A stretch of DNA of 64,000 nt from Sva-07 sp963716235 (GCA_963716235.1 CAVQTE010000010.1:186001-250000), one strand, 5' to 3'. Counted from the stretch's first letter, positions 34,539-43,797 are shown. Notes: generated from the letters alone by a model not told the origin. A program made the numbers and translations.

Positions 34539-35201
34539 ATGGGATTGCAGTCATTGGAACACCGTCTGGAGCGTATGGTCGATGGCGTGTTCTCTCGTCG
34601 CTCACGCGGGTCGATCCGCCCCATAGAACTCGGCCGCCGTCTCGTGCGCGAGATGGACGACAATCGCTCCGTCGACGTCAAGGGTCGCCGGATCGTTCCC
34701 AACGACTTCACGATCATGCTCAACGCCGTCGACCACGCCGGATTCGGCGACATCGAGGATGCACTCGTCGCCGAGCTGGGCGAGGCCGCCCGCGAATACG
34801 CCCGCGAGGAGGGCTACCACTTCATGGGGCCGGTCGCGGTGCAACTGACCGTCGACAACGAGCTGCGAAGCGGCCGGTTCAACATCGTGAGCCAACTCAA
34901 GCAGGCCGCGACCGGGCTGGGCATGGGATCGCTCGTGCTGCCCTCGGGCGAACGGATCTACATCAACACGGCGCCCGTCAGCATCGGTCGCCTGCCCGAG
35001 TGCACCATTGCCGTGAACGACAGCAACATCAGCCGCCGCCATGCCGAAGTCCGAGCCGGCACGACCTCCTTCGTCGTCGTCGATCTGGGATCCACGAACG
35101 GCACGATGGTCAACGGCATCAAGATCACCGGCGAACAGCGGCTCAGCGATGGCGACATCATCAGCGTCGGCTCCACCCATCTTCGGTTCGAGGCCTCCTG
35201 A
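34539..35201 (+). CDS. fhaA: FHA-domain protein FhaA (DUF3662 + FHA)
   Basis: The 220-residue protein starts with a DUF3662 domain (about 1-115, LEHRLERMVDGVFSRRSRGSIRPIEL, RIVPNDFTIML). The FHA domain follows (about 145-218, with IGRLPECTIAVNDSNISRRHAEV and DLGSTNGTMVNG), carrying the Arg, Ser and Asn that bind phosphothreonine. In mycobacteria FhaA binds phosphorylated MviN/PknB and tunes wall synthesis. The ATG at 34539 is preceded by other in-frame codons that run into the tRNA, so it is the only sensible start. It leads the fhaB-pstP-rodA-pbpA-pknB block. The linker between domains is shorter than in mycobacterial FhaA. Confidence 0.93.
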   Translation: MGLQSLEHRLERMVDGVFSRRSRGSIRPIELGRRLVREMDDNRSVDVKGRRIVPNDFTIMLNAVDHAGFGDIEDALVAELGEAAREYAREEGYHFMGPVAVQLTVDNELRSGRFNIVSQLKQAATGLGMGSLVLPSGERIYINTAPVSIGRLPECTIAVNDSNISRRHAEVRAGTTSFVVVDLGSTNGTMVNGIKITGEQRLSDGDIISVGSTHLRFEAS

Positions 35202-35228
35202 CCCCCTGGAGCCACACGCTCCCTCGCC

Positions 35229-35762
35229 ATGACCGACCAAGTCCTCAACCTCCTGAAGTTCGTCCTCCTCGGACTGCTGTACCTCTTCTTCGCACGTGTC
35301 CTGTGGGCGGTGTGGAGCGAGGTCCGCACACCGACGCGACGGCCCGTCGTCGGCAACCCGAAGGTCGCACAACCGCGCCAGACCCAGGCGGCCCGTCCCG
35401 GCGCCGCGCCGCCCGCAGTGCCGACGAACAATCGAGCGCAGGCCAAGCAGGCCAAGAAGAGGGCCCGGGGACGTGCGAGTCGACTGGTGATCCTCGAACC
35501 GAAGGCACGACGAGGTATGAGCATCGAGCTGGTCGGAGATGTCACGCTCGGACGTGAACCCGGGTGCACGATCATGATCGACGATGACGCCTACGTGTCA
35601 CAACTCCACCTGCGGGTGTTCGACTACGAGGGCCAACCCATGGTCGAGGACCTCGGCTCGACGAATGGCACATTCCACAACGGTTCCAAGCTCGTCGGCG
35701 CCAAGCTGCTGCACCCGGGCGATCGCATCCAGGTCGGCACCACGCTGATCGAGGCCCAGTGA
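35229..35762 (+). CDS. fhaB: FHA-domain membrane protein FhaB
   Basis: The 177-residue protein has an N-terminal membrane segment (LLKFVLLGLLYLFFARVLWAVW), a basic Pro/Ala/Lys linker, and an FHA domain (about 95-175, VTLGREPGCTIMIDDDAYVSQLHLRV, DLGSTNGTFHNG). It recognises phosphothreonine on PknB or PstP-controlled targets at the membrane. Its TGA overlaps the pstP start (TGATG). Confidence 0.93.
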   Translation: MTDQVLNLLKFVLLGLLYLFFARVLWAVWSEVRTPTRRPVVGNPKVAQPRQTQAARPGAAPPAVPTNNRAQAKQAKKRARGRASRLVILEPKARRGMSIELVGDVTLGREPGCTIMIDDDAYVSQLHLRVFDYEGQPMVEDLGSTNGTFHNGSKLVGAKLLHPGDRIQVGTTLIEAQ

Positions 35763-37258
35763 TGGCCAATCTCCGCGTCGGCGCCACGACTCATACCGGC
35801 CAGGTCCGACCAGCCAACGAGGACAGCCTGCTCATCACCCCGACGGTCTTCGTCGTGGCCGATGGTATGGGCGGGCACGAAGCGGGTGAGGTCGCGAGCC
35901 AGATCGCCGTCGAGCGCATCGCCGAACTGCTCGAGGGCGACGAGTTGCCCTCCGCCGAGACCGTCGTGGCCGCCATTCGTACCGCCAACGGCGACATCTA
36001 CCGTGCCACGATCGCCAACCCCGGCCACGCCGGCATGGGCACCACGATCACCGCCATCGCGGTCATCGGCGACCATTACGCGGGCCGGGCAGAACCGAAT
36101 CTCGACCTCGACGACCGAGTCGCTTCACCTGTACCCGGTTCCGAAGCGACCGGCACTACCTCGGCCGACACAGCAGGCGATGAAGACACCGATGACGACA
36201 CCGTTGACGACACCGGCACCCCAACGCTCCCAGGTGACGTGACACCGATCGTGCCGGCCGAGCCGACCGAGGCCCTCGTTCTCGCAAACGTCGGTGACTC
36301 ACGCACCTACCTGTTCCGCCACGGTCGGCTCCGTCGGGTCACCGTCGACCACAGCTACGTCCAGGAACTCGTGTCGACCGGACACCTCAGCGAAGCCGAG
36401 GCACGCAACCATCCACGGCGCAACATCATCACGCGGGCCCTCGGCATCGAACCCGACGTGCGAGTCGACTGGTGGACGCTTCCCCTCATCCGCGGTGACC
36501 GCTTCGTGCTGTGCAGCGACGGCTTGGTCGACGAGGTCGACGACGACGACATCGCCGTGACGCTCACCACCGAGGAGGATCCGCAGCACGCCGCCGATCT
36601 GCTCGTCAAGCTCGCGAACGACGCCGGCGGACGCGACAACATCACCGTCATCGTCATCGACGTGATCGAGGGCGACGACCCACCCGACGCCACGCAGGAA
36701 CTCGACATCGTGCCGCTGTGGGCCGACGGCGGCGCCGATCCGACGCCGGCCGGCACGCTCGAACTCGATGCCGACCCCTCCCAGCCGCCAGCAGCGGGCA
36801 CCGCGCACACCGACCTCGATGCGAAATCGGAGCCACGACGCTCGAACGTCAAGCGGTTCGCCATCGGGTTCGGGGTCGCCGCAGTGATCGTGGCGGCCTT
36901 CGTCGTGTTCTCGGCGTGGGCGCGGAATGGCTACTTCGTCGCATTCGACGACGCCGACCAGGCAATCATCTACCAGGGCCGCCCGGGCGGCGTCCTGTGG
37001 ATCGACCCCACCGCGGTGAACGAGGGCGGCCCCGAGCGCAACGAGTTCGAGCCCGACGTCGCCGCCGAGATCGACGACCAACCGGAGTTCGATTCAGCCG
37101 ATGCCGCTGCGGACTACATCCGCGACGGCGTGACGACCACGACGACGACCACGACCACCACGACGACGACCACCGTTGCACCGACGACCACGCTCGCCCC
37201 AGCGACAACCGCCGCGACGGGCGCCCCCACCGGAGTGACGACCACTCCAACGCCGTGA
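35762..37258 (+). CDS. pstP: PP2C-family Ser/Thr phosphatase PstP
   Basis: The 498-residue membrane phosphatase has the PP2C metal motifs RPANEDS, ADGMGGHEAGE, GMGTTITAIAV, NVGDSRTYL, CSDGLVDEV and GGRDNITVIV in order. An unusual acidic Ser/Thr-rich insertion (about 110-165, with GDEDTDDDTVDDTGT) interrupts the domain after YAGRAEP. A membrane helix (about 363-380) and a short extracellular part end in a Thr tract with TVAPTTTLAP. It opposes PknB. The ATG at 35762 overlaps the fhaB stop; a GTG three bases earlier is also possible. Translation is coupled. Confidence 0.92.
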   Translation: MANLRVGATTHTGQVRPANEDSLLITPTVFVVADGMGGHEAGEVASQIAVERIAELLEGDELPSAETVVAAIRTANGDIYRATIANPGHAGMGTTITAIAVIGDHYAGRAEPNLDLDDRVASPVPGSEATGTTSADTAGDEDTDDDTVDDTGTPTLPGDVTPIVPAEPTEALVLANVGDSRTYLFRHGRLRRVTVDHSYVQELVSTGHLSEAEARNHPRRNIITRALGIEPDVRVDWWTLPLIRGDRFVLCSDGLVDEVDDDDIAVTLTTEEDPQHAADLLVKLANDAGGRDNITVIVIDVIEGDDPPDATQELDIVPLWADGGADPTPAGTLELDADPSQPPAAGTAHTDLDAKSEPRRSNVKRFAIGFGVAAVIVAAFVVFSAWARNGYFVAFDDADQAIIYQGRPGGVLWIDPTAVNEGGPERNEFEPDVAAEIDDQPEFDSADAAADYIRDGVTTTTTTTTTTTTTTVAPTTTLAPATTAATGAPTGVTTTPTP

Positions 37259-37279
37259 CGGTGGTGCCCGGCTCCAGCC

Positions 37280-38704
37280 ATGAGTGACCTCGACACCGCC
37301 ACCTCCGTGGGACCCGATGTCGTCGTCGATTCGCCACTGGCGCGCAGCCGACGCTCGACCGAGCTGACGCTCGTGGTGATGGCGGCGCTGATCACCGGTG
37401 CCGCCTACACCATCACCGCACTCGGCACGAACGCCGAGATTCCCCCGGGCATCATCTTCTTCGTTGCGATTCTGCTCGGGCTGCTGCTGGGCGCGCACGT
37501 CGTCGTGCGTCTCGTCGCCCGCGGGGCCGACGGCACCCTGCTGCCCTTGGCCGCCCTGTTGCACGGCATCGGGTTCGTCATGATCGCCCGGCTCGACGAC
37601 GAACTCGCCGGGCTCCAGGCAACGTGGAGCCTCATTGCGATCGGAGCGTTCGTCGCGACGCTGCTCATCGTCCAACGAGCCACCGATCTGGCCCGCTACA
37701 GCTGGTTGTTCTTCTTCGGTGGAGCGTTCCTGCTCCTCCTGCCGCTGGCGCCCGGCCTCGGCGTGAACATCAACGGCGCCCGCATCTGGGTGAGCCTCGG
37801 GCCGATCAACTTCCAGCCAGGCGAGTTCGCCAAGATCGCGCTCGCGATCTTCTTCGCGTCGTACCTCGCCGATCGACGAGAGCTGATCGCCGCCTCGACG
37901 TGGAAGGTGGGTCCGTTCCACCTGCCCGAACCGCGCTACATCGCGCCGATCATCATGGCGTGGGGATTTGCCGTCGTGGTCATGGTGTTCCAGCGCGATC
38001 TCGGATCGTCGTTGCTGTTCTTCACGTTGTTCGTCGTGATGATGTGGGTGGCAACCGAGCGACTCAGCTACCTGTTGATCGGCACCGTTCTGTTCGGCGC
38101 TGCCGCCTACTTCTCGTGGACACAGTTCAGCCACGTGCAGACCCGCGTCGACATCTGGCTCGACCCCTGGGCTGATCCCCTCGACAAGGGCTACCAGATC
38201 ATCCAGTCGCTGTACGGCCTCGCCGACGGGGGCCTCACCGGCACCGGACTCGGCCGCGGCAACCCGGGGCAGGTGCCCGAGGCCCAGAACGACTTCATCT
38301 TCTCCTCGATCGGTGAGGAATGGGGCCTGATCGGCGCCAGTGCCGTGCTGATGGCCTTCGTCCTGATCGTCGGTGGAGGTCTGCGGATCGCGTTGCGCAC
38401 CGACCGGACCTTCGAGAAGCTGCTCGCTGTCGGCCTCACCACGATCGTGGGCATCCAGGGATTCATCATCATCGGCGGCGTCATCAAGGTGGTCCCGCTC
38501 ACCGGCATCACCCTGCCGTTCGTCAGCTACGGCGGCTCGTCGCTCGTTGCCAACTACGTCTTGCTGGCGTTGCTGATCCGGCTGTCGGACTCGTCCGCGC
38601 GCCGACTCGGTGAACTCCCCGACGACCCGACGCCCGGCGAACGCTGGCAAGCCTGGCGCCTCTCACGACAGCTTCGCAGGGCCGAGCGACAGGCTCCGGC
38701 GTGA
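37280..38704 (+). CDS. rodA: RodA/FtsW-type SEDS glycosyltransferase
   Basis: The 474-residue protein has about 12 membrane segments and SEDS motifs GARIWVSLGPINFQPGEFAK, VVMVFQRDLGSSLLF, FIFSSIGEEWG and PFVSYGGSSL. With PbpA it polymerises lipid II into glycan strands for elongation. A conserved Asp is present in QRDLG. The gene follows pstP by 21 bases and precedes pbpA by 10. An Arg-rich C-terminal tail faces the cytoplasm. Confidence 0.94.
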   Translation: MSDLDTATSVGPDVVVDSPLARSRRSTELTLVVMAALITGAAYTITALGTNAEIPPGIIFFVAILLGLLLGAHVVVRLVARGADGTLLPLAALLHGIGFVMIARLDDELAGLQATWSLIAIGAFVATLLIVQRATDLARYSWLFFFGGAFLLLLPLAPGLGVNINGARIWVSLGPINFQPGEFAKIALAIFFASYLADRRELIAASTWKVGPFHLPEPRYIAPIIMAWGFAVVVMVFQRDLGSSLLFFTLFVVMMWVATERLSYLLIGTVLFGAAAYFSWTQFSHVQTRVDIWLDPWADPLDKGYQIIQSLYGLADGGLTGTGLGRGNPGQVPEAQNDFIFSSIGEEWGLIGASAVLMAFVLIVGGGLRIALRTDRTFEKLLAVGLTTIVGIQGFIIIGGVIKVVPLTGITLPFVSYGGSSLVANYVLLALLIRLSDSSARRLGELPDDPTPGERWQAWRLSRQLRRAERQAPA

Positions 38705-38714
38705 GAGACCCGGC

Positions 38715-40241
38715 ATGAACCGCCAGATCCGCCAGCTCGCCGTGGGGCTCATGGCCTGCTACGTCGTGCTGTTCGTCGCGCTGAACTACTGGCAGGTCGG
38801 GCGCAAGCCCGAGCTCGACGCCCGCTTCGACAACACCCGCCAGACCCTCAGGGAATTCAACCGGCCGCGCGGCCCGATCGTGACGAGCGACGGCGTCGTG
38901 GCGGCTGTGTCGTTCCCGACCGCGCCGGGTGAGCCGTACAACTATCGCCGCGAGTACCCCACGGGCGACCTCCTCGTCGACATCACCGGGTACTACACGT
39001 TCGCGTTCGGATCGACGCAGGTGGAGCGGCTCTACGGCGACGTCCTCACCGGCACTACCACCGAACAGCAGGTACGCGGCCTCGGTGACCTGCTCGGCGG
39101 CACCGTCGAGACAACGGGCACCGTGGAACTCGCCGTGCGCAACGACGCCCAGGAAGTCGCCCAGTTCCTCCTCGGCGGACAGACCGGCTCGGTCACCGTC
39201 ATCGAGCCGAAGACCGGCGCGATCCGTGCCATGTACAGCAACCCGACGTACGACCCGAACACGTTCGTGAACGCCGATTTCGAGGTCGCCGAAAGCATCA
39301 TCACCGAGCTGCAGAACGCCGAGGGCAACCCCCTGCTCGCCCAGGCATACCAGGAGCGCTACATGCCCGGGTCGACGTTCAAGGTGATCACCACCGGGAT
39401 CGCACTCGAATCCGGAGTCGTGACGCTCGACAACACGTTCGCAAACGAACGTGAATGGGTCCCGCCCCAGACGACCGACCCGATCCAGAACTACAACGGC
39501 AGTCTCTGTGGAGGCGATCTTGCGACGGTGTTCGCCCGCAGCTGCAACATCCCGTTCGCCCAGTTGTCGACGCTGGTGGGTCCGGAGGGAATGGTCGAGG
39601 GGACCGCGGCGTGGGGCATCGGCGAGGAGCTGCCGATCGACCTGCCGCGACCGGCAGCGAGCACGTTCGGCAACACCGACAATCTGGGCGAGGAGCTCCC
39701 GCTGCTGGCGATCCGCGGGTTCGGCCAGAGCGAGGTGCAGATGGTGCCGTTGCACATGGCGATGGTGGCAGGCACGGTCGCCAACGGCGGCCAGATGATG
39801 AAGCCGTACGCGGTGCAGGCGACCTACGACCAGGGCGGCCGGGTACTCGACCAGACGTCACCCGAGGTCTGGAAGACCCCGATCTCCCCGGGCACCGCCG
39901 AGATCGAGAAGCAGCTGATGATCGGCGTCGCCGAACGCGGCACGGCGAGTTGCTGCATTGCACTCGAAGGCGGCATCCCGGTTGCTGCCAAGACAGGGAC
40001 GGCGCAGCTCGGTGACCCGTCGAACCCCGACCTGTCTCACGCCTGGATCATCGCGTTCGCTCCGGCCGACGACCCGCAGTACGCCGTCTCGGTCGTGCTC
40101 ACCAACGTGCAGTCGACCGGCGACGTCGCGGCGACGGGTGGTCGCCTCGCCGGCCCGATCGCCAAGGGCATGCTCGACTTCCTCCTCACCGGCGCCGGAT
40201 CGCTGCCTGTGACCCCCGCAATCCCCGGGGCCGGCACGTGA
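38715..40241 (+). CDS. pbpA: Penicillin-binding protein PbpA (class B transpeptidase)
   Basis: The 508-residue protein has a signal anchor (about 5-25), a dimerisation region, and a transpeptidase domain with catalytic Ser in PGSTFKVI, SxN-type FARSCNIPFA and KTGTAQLGD. Class B layout and position after rodA identify PbpA, which cross-links the strands RodA makes and is a PknB substrate in mycobacteria. The start at 38715 is 10 bases after rodA. The cysteine pair GTASCCIAL before the KTG motif is unusual. Confidence 0.93.
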   Translation: MNRQIRQLAVGLMACYVVLFVALNYWQVGRKPELDARFDNTRQTLREFNRPRGPIVTSDGVVAAVSFPTAPGEPYNYRREYPTGDLLVDITGYYTFAFGSTQVERLYGDVLTGTTTEQQVRGLGDLLGGTVETTGTVELAVRNDAQEVAQFLLGGQTGSVTVIEPKTGAIRAMYSNPTYDPNTFVNADFEVAESIITELQNAEGNPLLAQAYQERYMPGSTFKVITTGIALESGVVTLDNTFANEREWVPPQTTDPIQNYNGSLCGGDLATVFARSCNIPFAQLSTLVGPEGMVEGTAAWGIGEELPIDLPRPAASTFGNTDNLGEELPLLAIRGFGQSEVQMVPLHMAMVAGTVANGGQMMKPYAVQATYDQGGRVLDQTSPEVWKTPISPGTAEIEKQLMIGVAERGTASCCIALEGGIPVAAKTGTAQLGDPSNPDLSHAWIIAFAPADDPQYAVSVVLTNVQSTGDVAATGGRLAGPIAKGMLDFLLTGAGSLPVTPAIPGAGT

Positions 40242-40335
40242 GCGTCGGCGGCCGACACCTGCCAGCGCTGGCGGGGGCAGGGTCGGTAACCTTGCCCAGC
40301 GCTGAGAACCCGTATTCCAGCTCAGAAGGCACAAC

Positions 40336-42441
40336 GTGACGAACAACGGCGAGGCGACGGTCATCAACGACCGGTACGAGATCCACAAGCGGATCGGGCG
40401 CGGCGGCATGGCCGACGTCTTCTCCGCGCGCGATCTCCTGCTCGACCGCCAGGTCGCCGTGAAGGTGCTCTTCCCCGAGTTCGCCACCGACGCCAACTTC
40501 GTCGAGCGGTTCCGACGTGAAGCACAGTCGGCCGCCAGTCTGTCGCACCCCAACATCGTCAACGTCTACGACTGGGGCAAGTTCGAGGGCACCTACTTCA
40601 TCGTGATGGAGGAGGTACAGGGTCGCACACTGGCCGAGATCCTCTCCACCAACAAGCAGCTCACCTCGAAGCAGGCAGCCGAGATCGCCAGCGAGGTTGC
40701 TGCGGCACTGGGCTTCGCCCACGACAACCACGTCGCTCACCGTGACATCAAGCCCGCAAACATCCTGATCGGTACCAACGGTCAGGTGAAGGTCGCCGAC
40801 TTCGGCATCGCTCGCGCCCTCAACGCGCCGACCGAGTCGAACCTCACGCAGGTCGGCTCGGTCATGGGGACTGCGACGTACTTCTCGCCCGAGCAGGCCC
40901 AAGGGGCACAGCCTGATCCGCGGAGCGACCTGTACTCGCTCGGCATCGTCATGTACGAGATGGTGGCCGGACGGCCACCATTCACCGGCGAGAACCCGGT
41001 GAGCATCGCATACAAGCAGGTGCACGACTCGCCGCAGCCGCTCGTCCAGATCGTCGCCGATGTGCCGCGATCGTTCGAGGCGATCGTGGCGAAGCTCCTC
41101 GCCAAGGATCCGAAGATGCGCTACCCGAGTGCCGCGGCGCTCCGTGACGACCTTCGCCGATTCCGCAACGACGAGCCCGTCCAGGCACTCGCCGCCGCAG
41201 CGAACGCCCGTGCGGGTGTCGCCGGCGCGGCGGCTGCCGGAGCGCTCGCGGGCGCGGCGGGTGCCACGACCGTCAATCCGACCGTCGCCCCCACCGGGAT
41301 GATGCCCGGCGCAGCACCACGCGCCGACTCGGTGCCCTCGACCGGCATGGTCGAAGCGGGTTACCCGACGGGCGCATCGGCCGACGCGATGTACTACGAC
41401 ACCAACCCGTCGCGCACGGGTTGGTACGCGCTGGGCGCGTTCGTCGCGCTGATCCTCCTCGTCATCGGTGGTGTCCTGCTGTTCCAGGCCCTCGGGGGCG
41501 ACGAAGGCGACGCCGAACCGGCGCAATTCGTCCTCGACGACTACACGAACAAACCACTCGAGGAGGTCATCGCCGACCTCACCGCCAAGAACATCCGATT
41601 CGTCACGACGCCCGAGGAGAGTGCCCTCGTCGCCGTCAACTTCGTCGTGCGCACCGACCCACCGGCCGGCACGTTGATCCTCAAGGACGACACCGTCGAG
41701 GTCTTCTTCAATCCCGACCCGCAGCTCGTGCCGGTCCCCAACGTCGTGACCCTGCCGATCACCGAGGCGAGTTCACTGCTCGCCGCCGACGGGTTCGTGG
41801 TCGGGACGATCACGAACGAGGAACGCGACGACCTCGCCGAGAACACCGTGATCTCGAGCGACCCGCCCGCCGGTACCCCAGCGTTGCAGGGCACGGTCGT
41901 GAATCTCGTCGTGGCGGCCCCGCTGTCGAGTGTGCAGGTGCCTGGCGACGTCATCGGGATGACCGAGGTCGAGGCGCGAGCGCTCCTGCAGGCTCCGCCG
42001 TTCGACTTCGTCGTCACCACCGACGTGCGCTCGAGTCCCACGGTGCCGGCAGGCACGGTGATGGAGATCCGTCCTGGCCCCGGCGAGTTGATTGCGAAGG
42101 GCAGCGACGTGTTGATCATCGTGTCGAATGGTCCCGAGCCCGTGCGGGTCCCGGCCGTGGTCGGTCGGACGGAGGCGCAGGCCCGCAACACGTTGACGGA
42201 GGAAGGCCTCGTCCCGAGCGTTTCCTACGTCGACGTGCCTGCTGGAGCCACCGACGACGGCAGAGTCGTGGCACAGAGCCTTCCGGCCGGCTCGCAGGTC
42301 GACCCGGGCACCGCGATCACGATCACCGTGGGTCGGGCGGTCACCACGGTGCCACCGCCGACGACCACCACCACCACGACCACGACCACGACACCGCCGA
42401 CCACCGCGCCGACGACTACGACGACGACCGTCGCACCCTGA
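40336..42441 (+). CDS. pknB: Ser/Thr protein kinase PknB with four PASTA domains
   Basis: The 701-residue kinase has a glycine-rich loop RIGRGGMADVF, catalytic Lys in QVAVKVLF, HRDIKPAN, ADFGIAR and SPEQAQG (about 1-270), then an Ala-rich juxtamembrane part. A membrane helix (about 360-382) precedes four PASTA repeats, each beginning PxV-type or VRVPAVVGRT-like, followed by a Thr-rich tail ending TTTVAP. PASTA domains bind muropeptides or lipid II outside the cell. GTG at 40336 is preceded by AGAAGG. A 94-base gap to pbpA allows its own promoter. No pknA is in the block. Confidence 0.94.
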   Translation: MTNNGEATVINDRYEIHKRIGRGGMADVFSARDLLLDRQVAVKVLFPEFATDANFVERFRREAQSAASLSHPNIVNVYDWGKFEGTYFIVMEEVQGRTLAEILSTNKQLTSKQAAEIASEVAAALGFAHDNHVAHRDIKPANILIGTNGQVKVADFGIARALNAPTESNLTQVGSVMGTATYFSPEQAQGAQPDPRSDLYSLGIVMYEMVAGRPPFTGENPVSIAYKQVHDSPQPLVQIVADVPRSFEAIVAKLLAKDPKMRYPSAAALRDDLRRFRNDEPVQALAAAANARAGVAGAAAAGALAGAAGATTVNPTVAPTGMMPGAAPRADSVPSTGMVEAGYPTGASADAMYYDTNPSRTGWYALGAFVALILLVIGGVLLFQALGGDEGDAEPAQFVLDDYTNKPLEEVIADLTAKNIRFVTTPEESALVAVNFVVRTDPPAGTLILKDDTVEVFFNPDPQLVPVPNVVTLPITEASSLLAADGFVVGTITNEERDDLAENTVISSDPPAGTPALQGTVVNLVVAAPLSSVQVPGDVIGMTEVEARALLQAPPFDFVVTTDVRSSPTVPAGTVMEIRPGPGELIAKGSDVLIIVSNGPEPVRVPAVVGRTEAQARNTLTEEGLVPSVSYVDVPAGATDDGRVVAQSLPAGSQVDPGTAITITVGRAVTTVPPPTTTTTTTTTTTPPTTAPTTTTTTVAP

Positions 42442-42442
42442 T

Positions 42443-43018
42443 CTACGCGCGAGCGAGGAAGTTCGCGAGCAGGTCGTGTCCCTGGCCGGTGAGGATGCTC
42501 TCGGGGTGGAACTGCACGCCCTCCACCGAGAGTGTGCGATGGCGCACACCCATGACGACGCCGTCGGCGCAGCGAGCCGTGACGACGAGGTCGTCGGGAA
42601 TGCTGTCGGGAGCGAGCGTGAGCGAGTGGTACCTCGTTGCAGTCAGCGGTGACGACAGTCCGGCGAACACACCGGTGCCGTCGTGAATGATCTCGGAGGT
42701 CTTCCCGTGCATCAGCTCCGGAGCGCCCACGACGTGAGCGCCGTAGACGTGGCCGATCGCCTGGTGGCCGAGGCACACACCGAACAACGGCGTCCCGATC
42801 GCGGCGAACGCCCCGATCGACTCGCAGATGATGCCGCTCGTCTCGGGCCGGCCGGGCCCTGGTGACAACAGCACCGCATCGGGCTGCAATGCCACGGCAT
42901 CGTCGACCGAGAGTTGATCGTTACGCACCACGATCGGATCGGCGCCCAGCTCACCGAGGTACTGCACCAGGTTGTAGACGAAGCTGTCGTAACTGTCGAT
43001 GACGAGGACACGGGTCAC
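42443..43018 (-). CDS. trpG: Anthranilate/4-amino-4-deoxychorismate synthase glutamine amidotransferase
   Basis: The 191-residue class I amidotransferase has VLVIDSYDSFVYNLVQYL, SPGPGRPE, the catalytic Cys in FGVCLGHQAIG and the His-Glu dyad in VEGVQFHPESIL. It supplies ammonia for tryptophan or folate synthesis, and its chorismate partner is not nearby. GTG at 43018 gives the standard start. It is convergent with pknB (1 base apart) and divergent from crgA, the same order as the actinobacterial pknB-trpG-crgA region. Confidence 0.92.
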   Translation of the reverse strand: MTRVLVIDSYDSFVYNLVQYLGELGADPIVVRNDQLSVDDAVALQPDAVLLSPGPGRPETSGIICESIGAFAAIGTPLFGVCLGHQAIGHVYGAHVVGAPELMHGKTSEIIHDGTGVFAGLSSPLTATRYHSLTLAPDSIPDDLVVTARCADGVVMGVRHRTLSVEGVQFHPESILTGQGHDLLANFLARA

Positions 43019-43088
43019 CGCACCAGTATGCGCTCCATCCGGTCTCCGTGAACGGTCAGTTGTCCTGATCACCTATGCTCGGTGCTGC

Positions 43089-43400
43089 ATGGCTCCCCCG
43101 AAGCGAAAGACCGGCGGAGGTCGGGTGACCCCGAAGGGGACTCGGCCCGAGGATCGCCACATTCAGTCCGACGACCAACCGCACCACGCAGCCGTCGCGT
43201 CGTCGCGCTACACGCCGAAAGCGACCAAACGCCAGCTGGTGCCACCGCACTGGATCCCGATCATCATGATCGTGCTGCTCGTCGCCGGCGGGCTGATGAT
43301 CATGGCTCGGTACCTGATCTTCACCGACAGCAACATTCCGACGCTGATCGGGCTGGGCTGCATCCTGGGCGGGCTCTACACCGCCACCAAGTGGCGTTGA
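43089..43400 (+). CDS. crgA: Cell-division protein CrgA
   Basis: The 103-residue protein has a basic cytoplasmic tail (APPKRKTGGGRVTPKGT), two membrane helices (about 60-77 and 83-100, PIIMIVLLVAGGLMIMARYL and IGLGCILGGLYTATKWR), and the family ending LYTATKWR. CrgA bridges FtsZ, PBPs and wall enzymes in actinobacteria. The ATG at 43089 lies 70 bases from the divergent trpG start. Confidence 0.9.
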   Translation: MAPPKRKTGGGRVTPKGTRPEDRHIQSDDQPHHAAVASSRYTPKATKRQLVPPHWIPIIMIVLLVAGGLMIMARYLIFTDSNIPTLIGLGCILGGLYTATKWR

Positions 43401-43418
43401 CCACCTGATCGAGCACCC

Positions 43419-43440
43419 GGTTCCCGCCCTGTGGGAAACC
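43419..43440 (+). terminator. Hairpin downstream of crgA
   Basis: GGTTCCC and GGGAAACC pair with one bulge, 18 bases after the crgA stop. Confidence 0.5.
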
Positions 43441-43482
43441 TCGAATCACATCGGTGTGGTTCCCCCCATGTTGTCCCCATCC

Positions 43483-43491
43483 TGTGGATAA
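43483..43491 (-). other. Perfect DnaA-box sequence
   Basis: The minus strand reads TTATCCACA, the consensus DnaA box. A weaker match, TTTCCCACA, lies at 43430-43438. Two sites in about 60 bases next to crgA are worth noting, but they are too few for an origin. Confidence 0.4.
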
Positions 43492-43530
43492 CGCACGTTG
43501 GATCGGCGGACCCGACCGTTGCGTGCGACC

Positions 43531-43797
43531 TCAGTCGTAGAGGGGCGCAACCTCGATCATGTCCTCGAGACAGTGCCGAGGGGGTGGTGGATCGTCGTCA
43601 GGGGCCATCGTCAATCTCAGCTCCACCCCACAGACATCGCAGCGATACCTGCGGTTCACCTTGCGCAGTTCGCCCGTCGGTGGGGGTTCCGGCGGCAGCG
43701 AGGTCATGCTGCGCAGCATCATGATCCCGGTTTTCCACAGGACGTAGCCCATGAAGATGCCGAATCCCACCCAGATGATCGTCGAGACGGCGGGCAT
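43531..43797 (-). CDS. Small membrane protein with C-terminal zinc-binding Cys motif
   Basis: The 88-residue protein has one membrane helix (IIWVGFGIFMGYVLWKTGIMML), then a Pro-rich turn and a Cys motif YRCDVCGVELRL followed by a lone Cys in PPRHCLED. It may bind zinc with three Cys and a His. No family is recognised. It is convergent with crgA, and the marR stop hairpin lies upstream. Confidence 0.65.
   Translation of the reverse strand: MPAVSTIIWVGFGIFMGYVLWKTGIMMLRSMTSLPPEPPPTGELRKVNRRYRCDVCGVELRLTMAPDDDPPPPRHCLEDMIEVAPLYD

Noticed and set aside
37094..38650. 518-codon minus-strand frame over rodA
   Set aside because: It is antisense to SEDS motifs and shows the charged low-complexity composition of shadow frames.
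41400..42440. CRISPR-like periodicity in the PASTA region and Thr tail
   Set aside because: The repeats are protein-domain repeats and ACN triplets, without identical repeats separated by unique spacers. I saw no CRISPR array anywhere in the window.
43401..43530. Replication origin at the DnaA boxes
   Set aside because: Only one perfect and one weak site, no AT-rich unwinding region and no dnaA or dnaN nearby.
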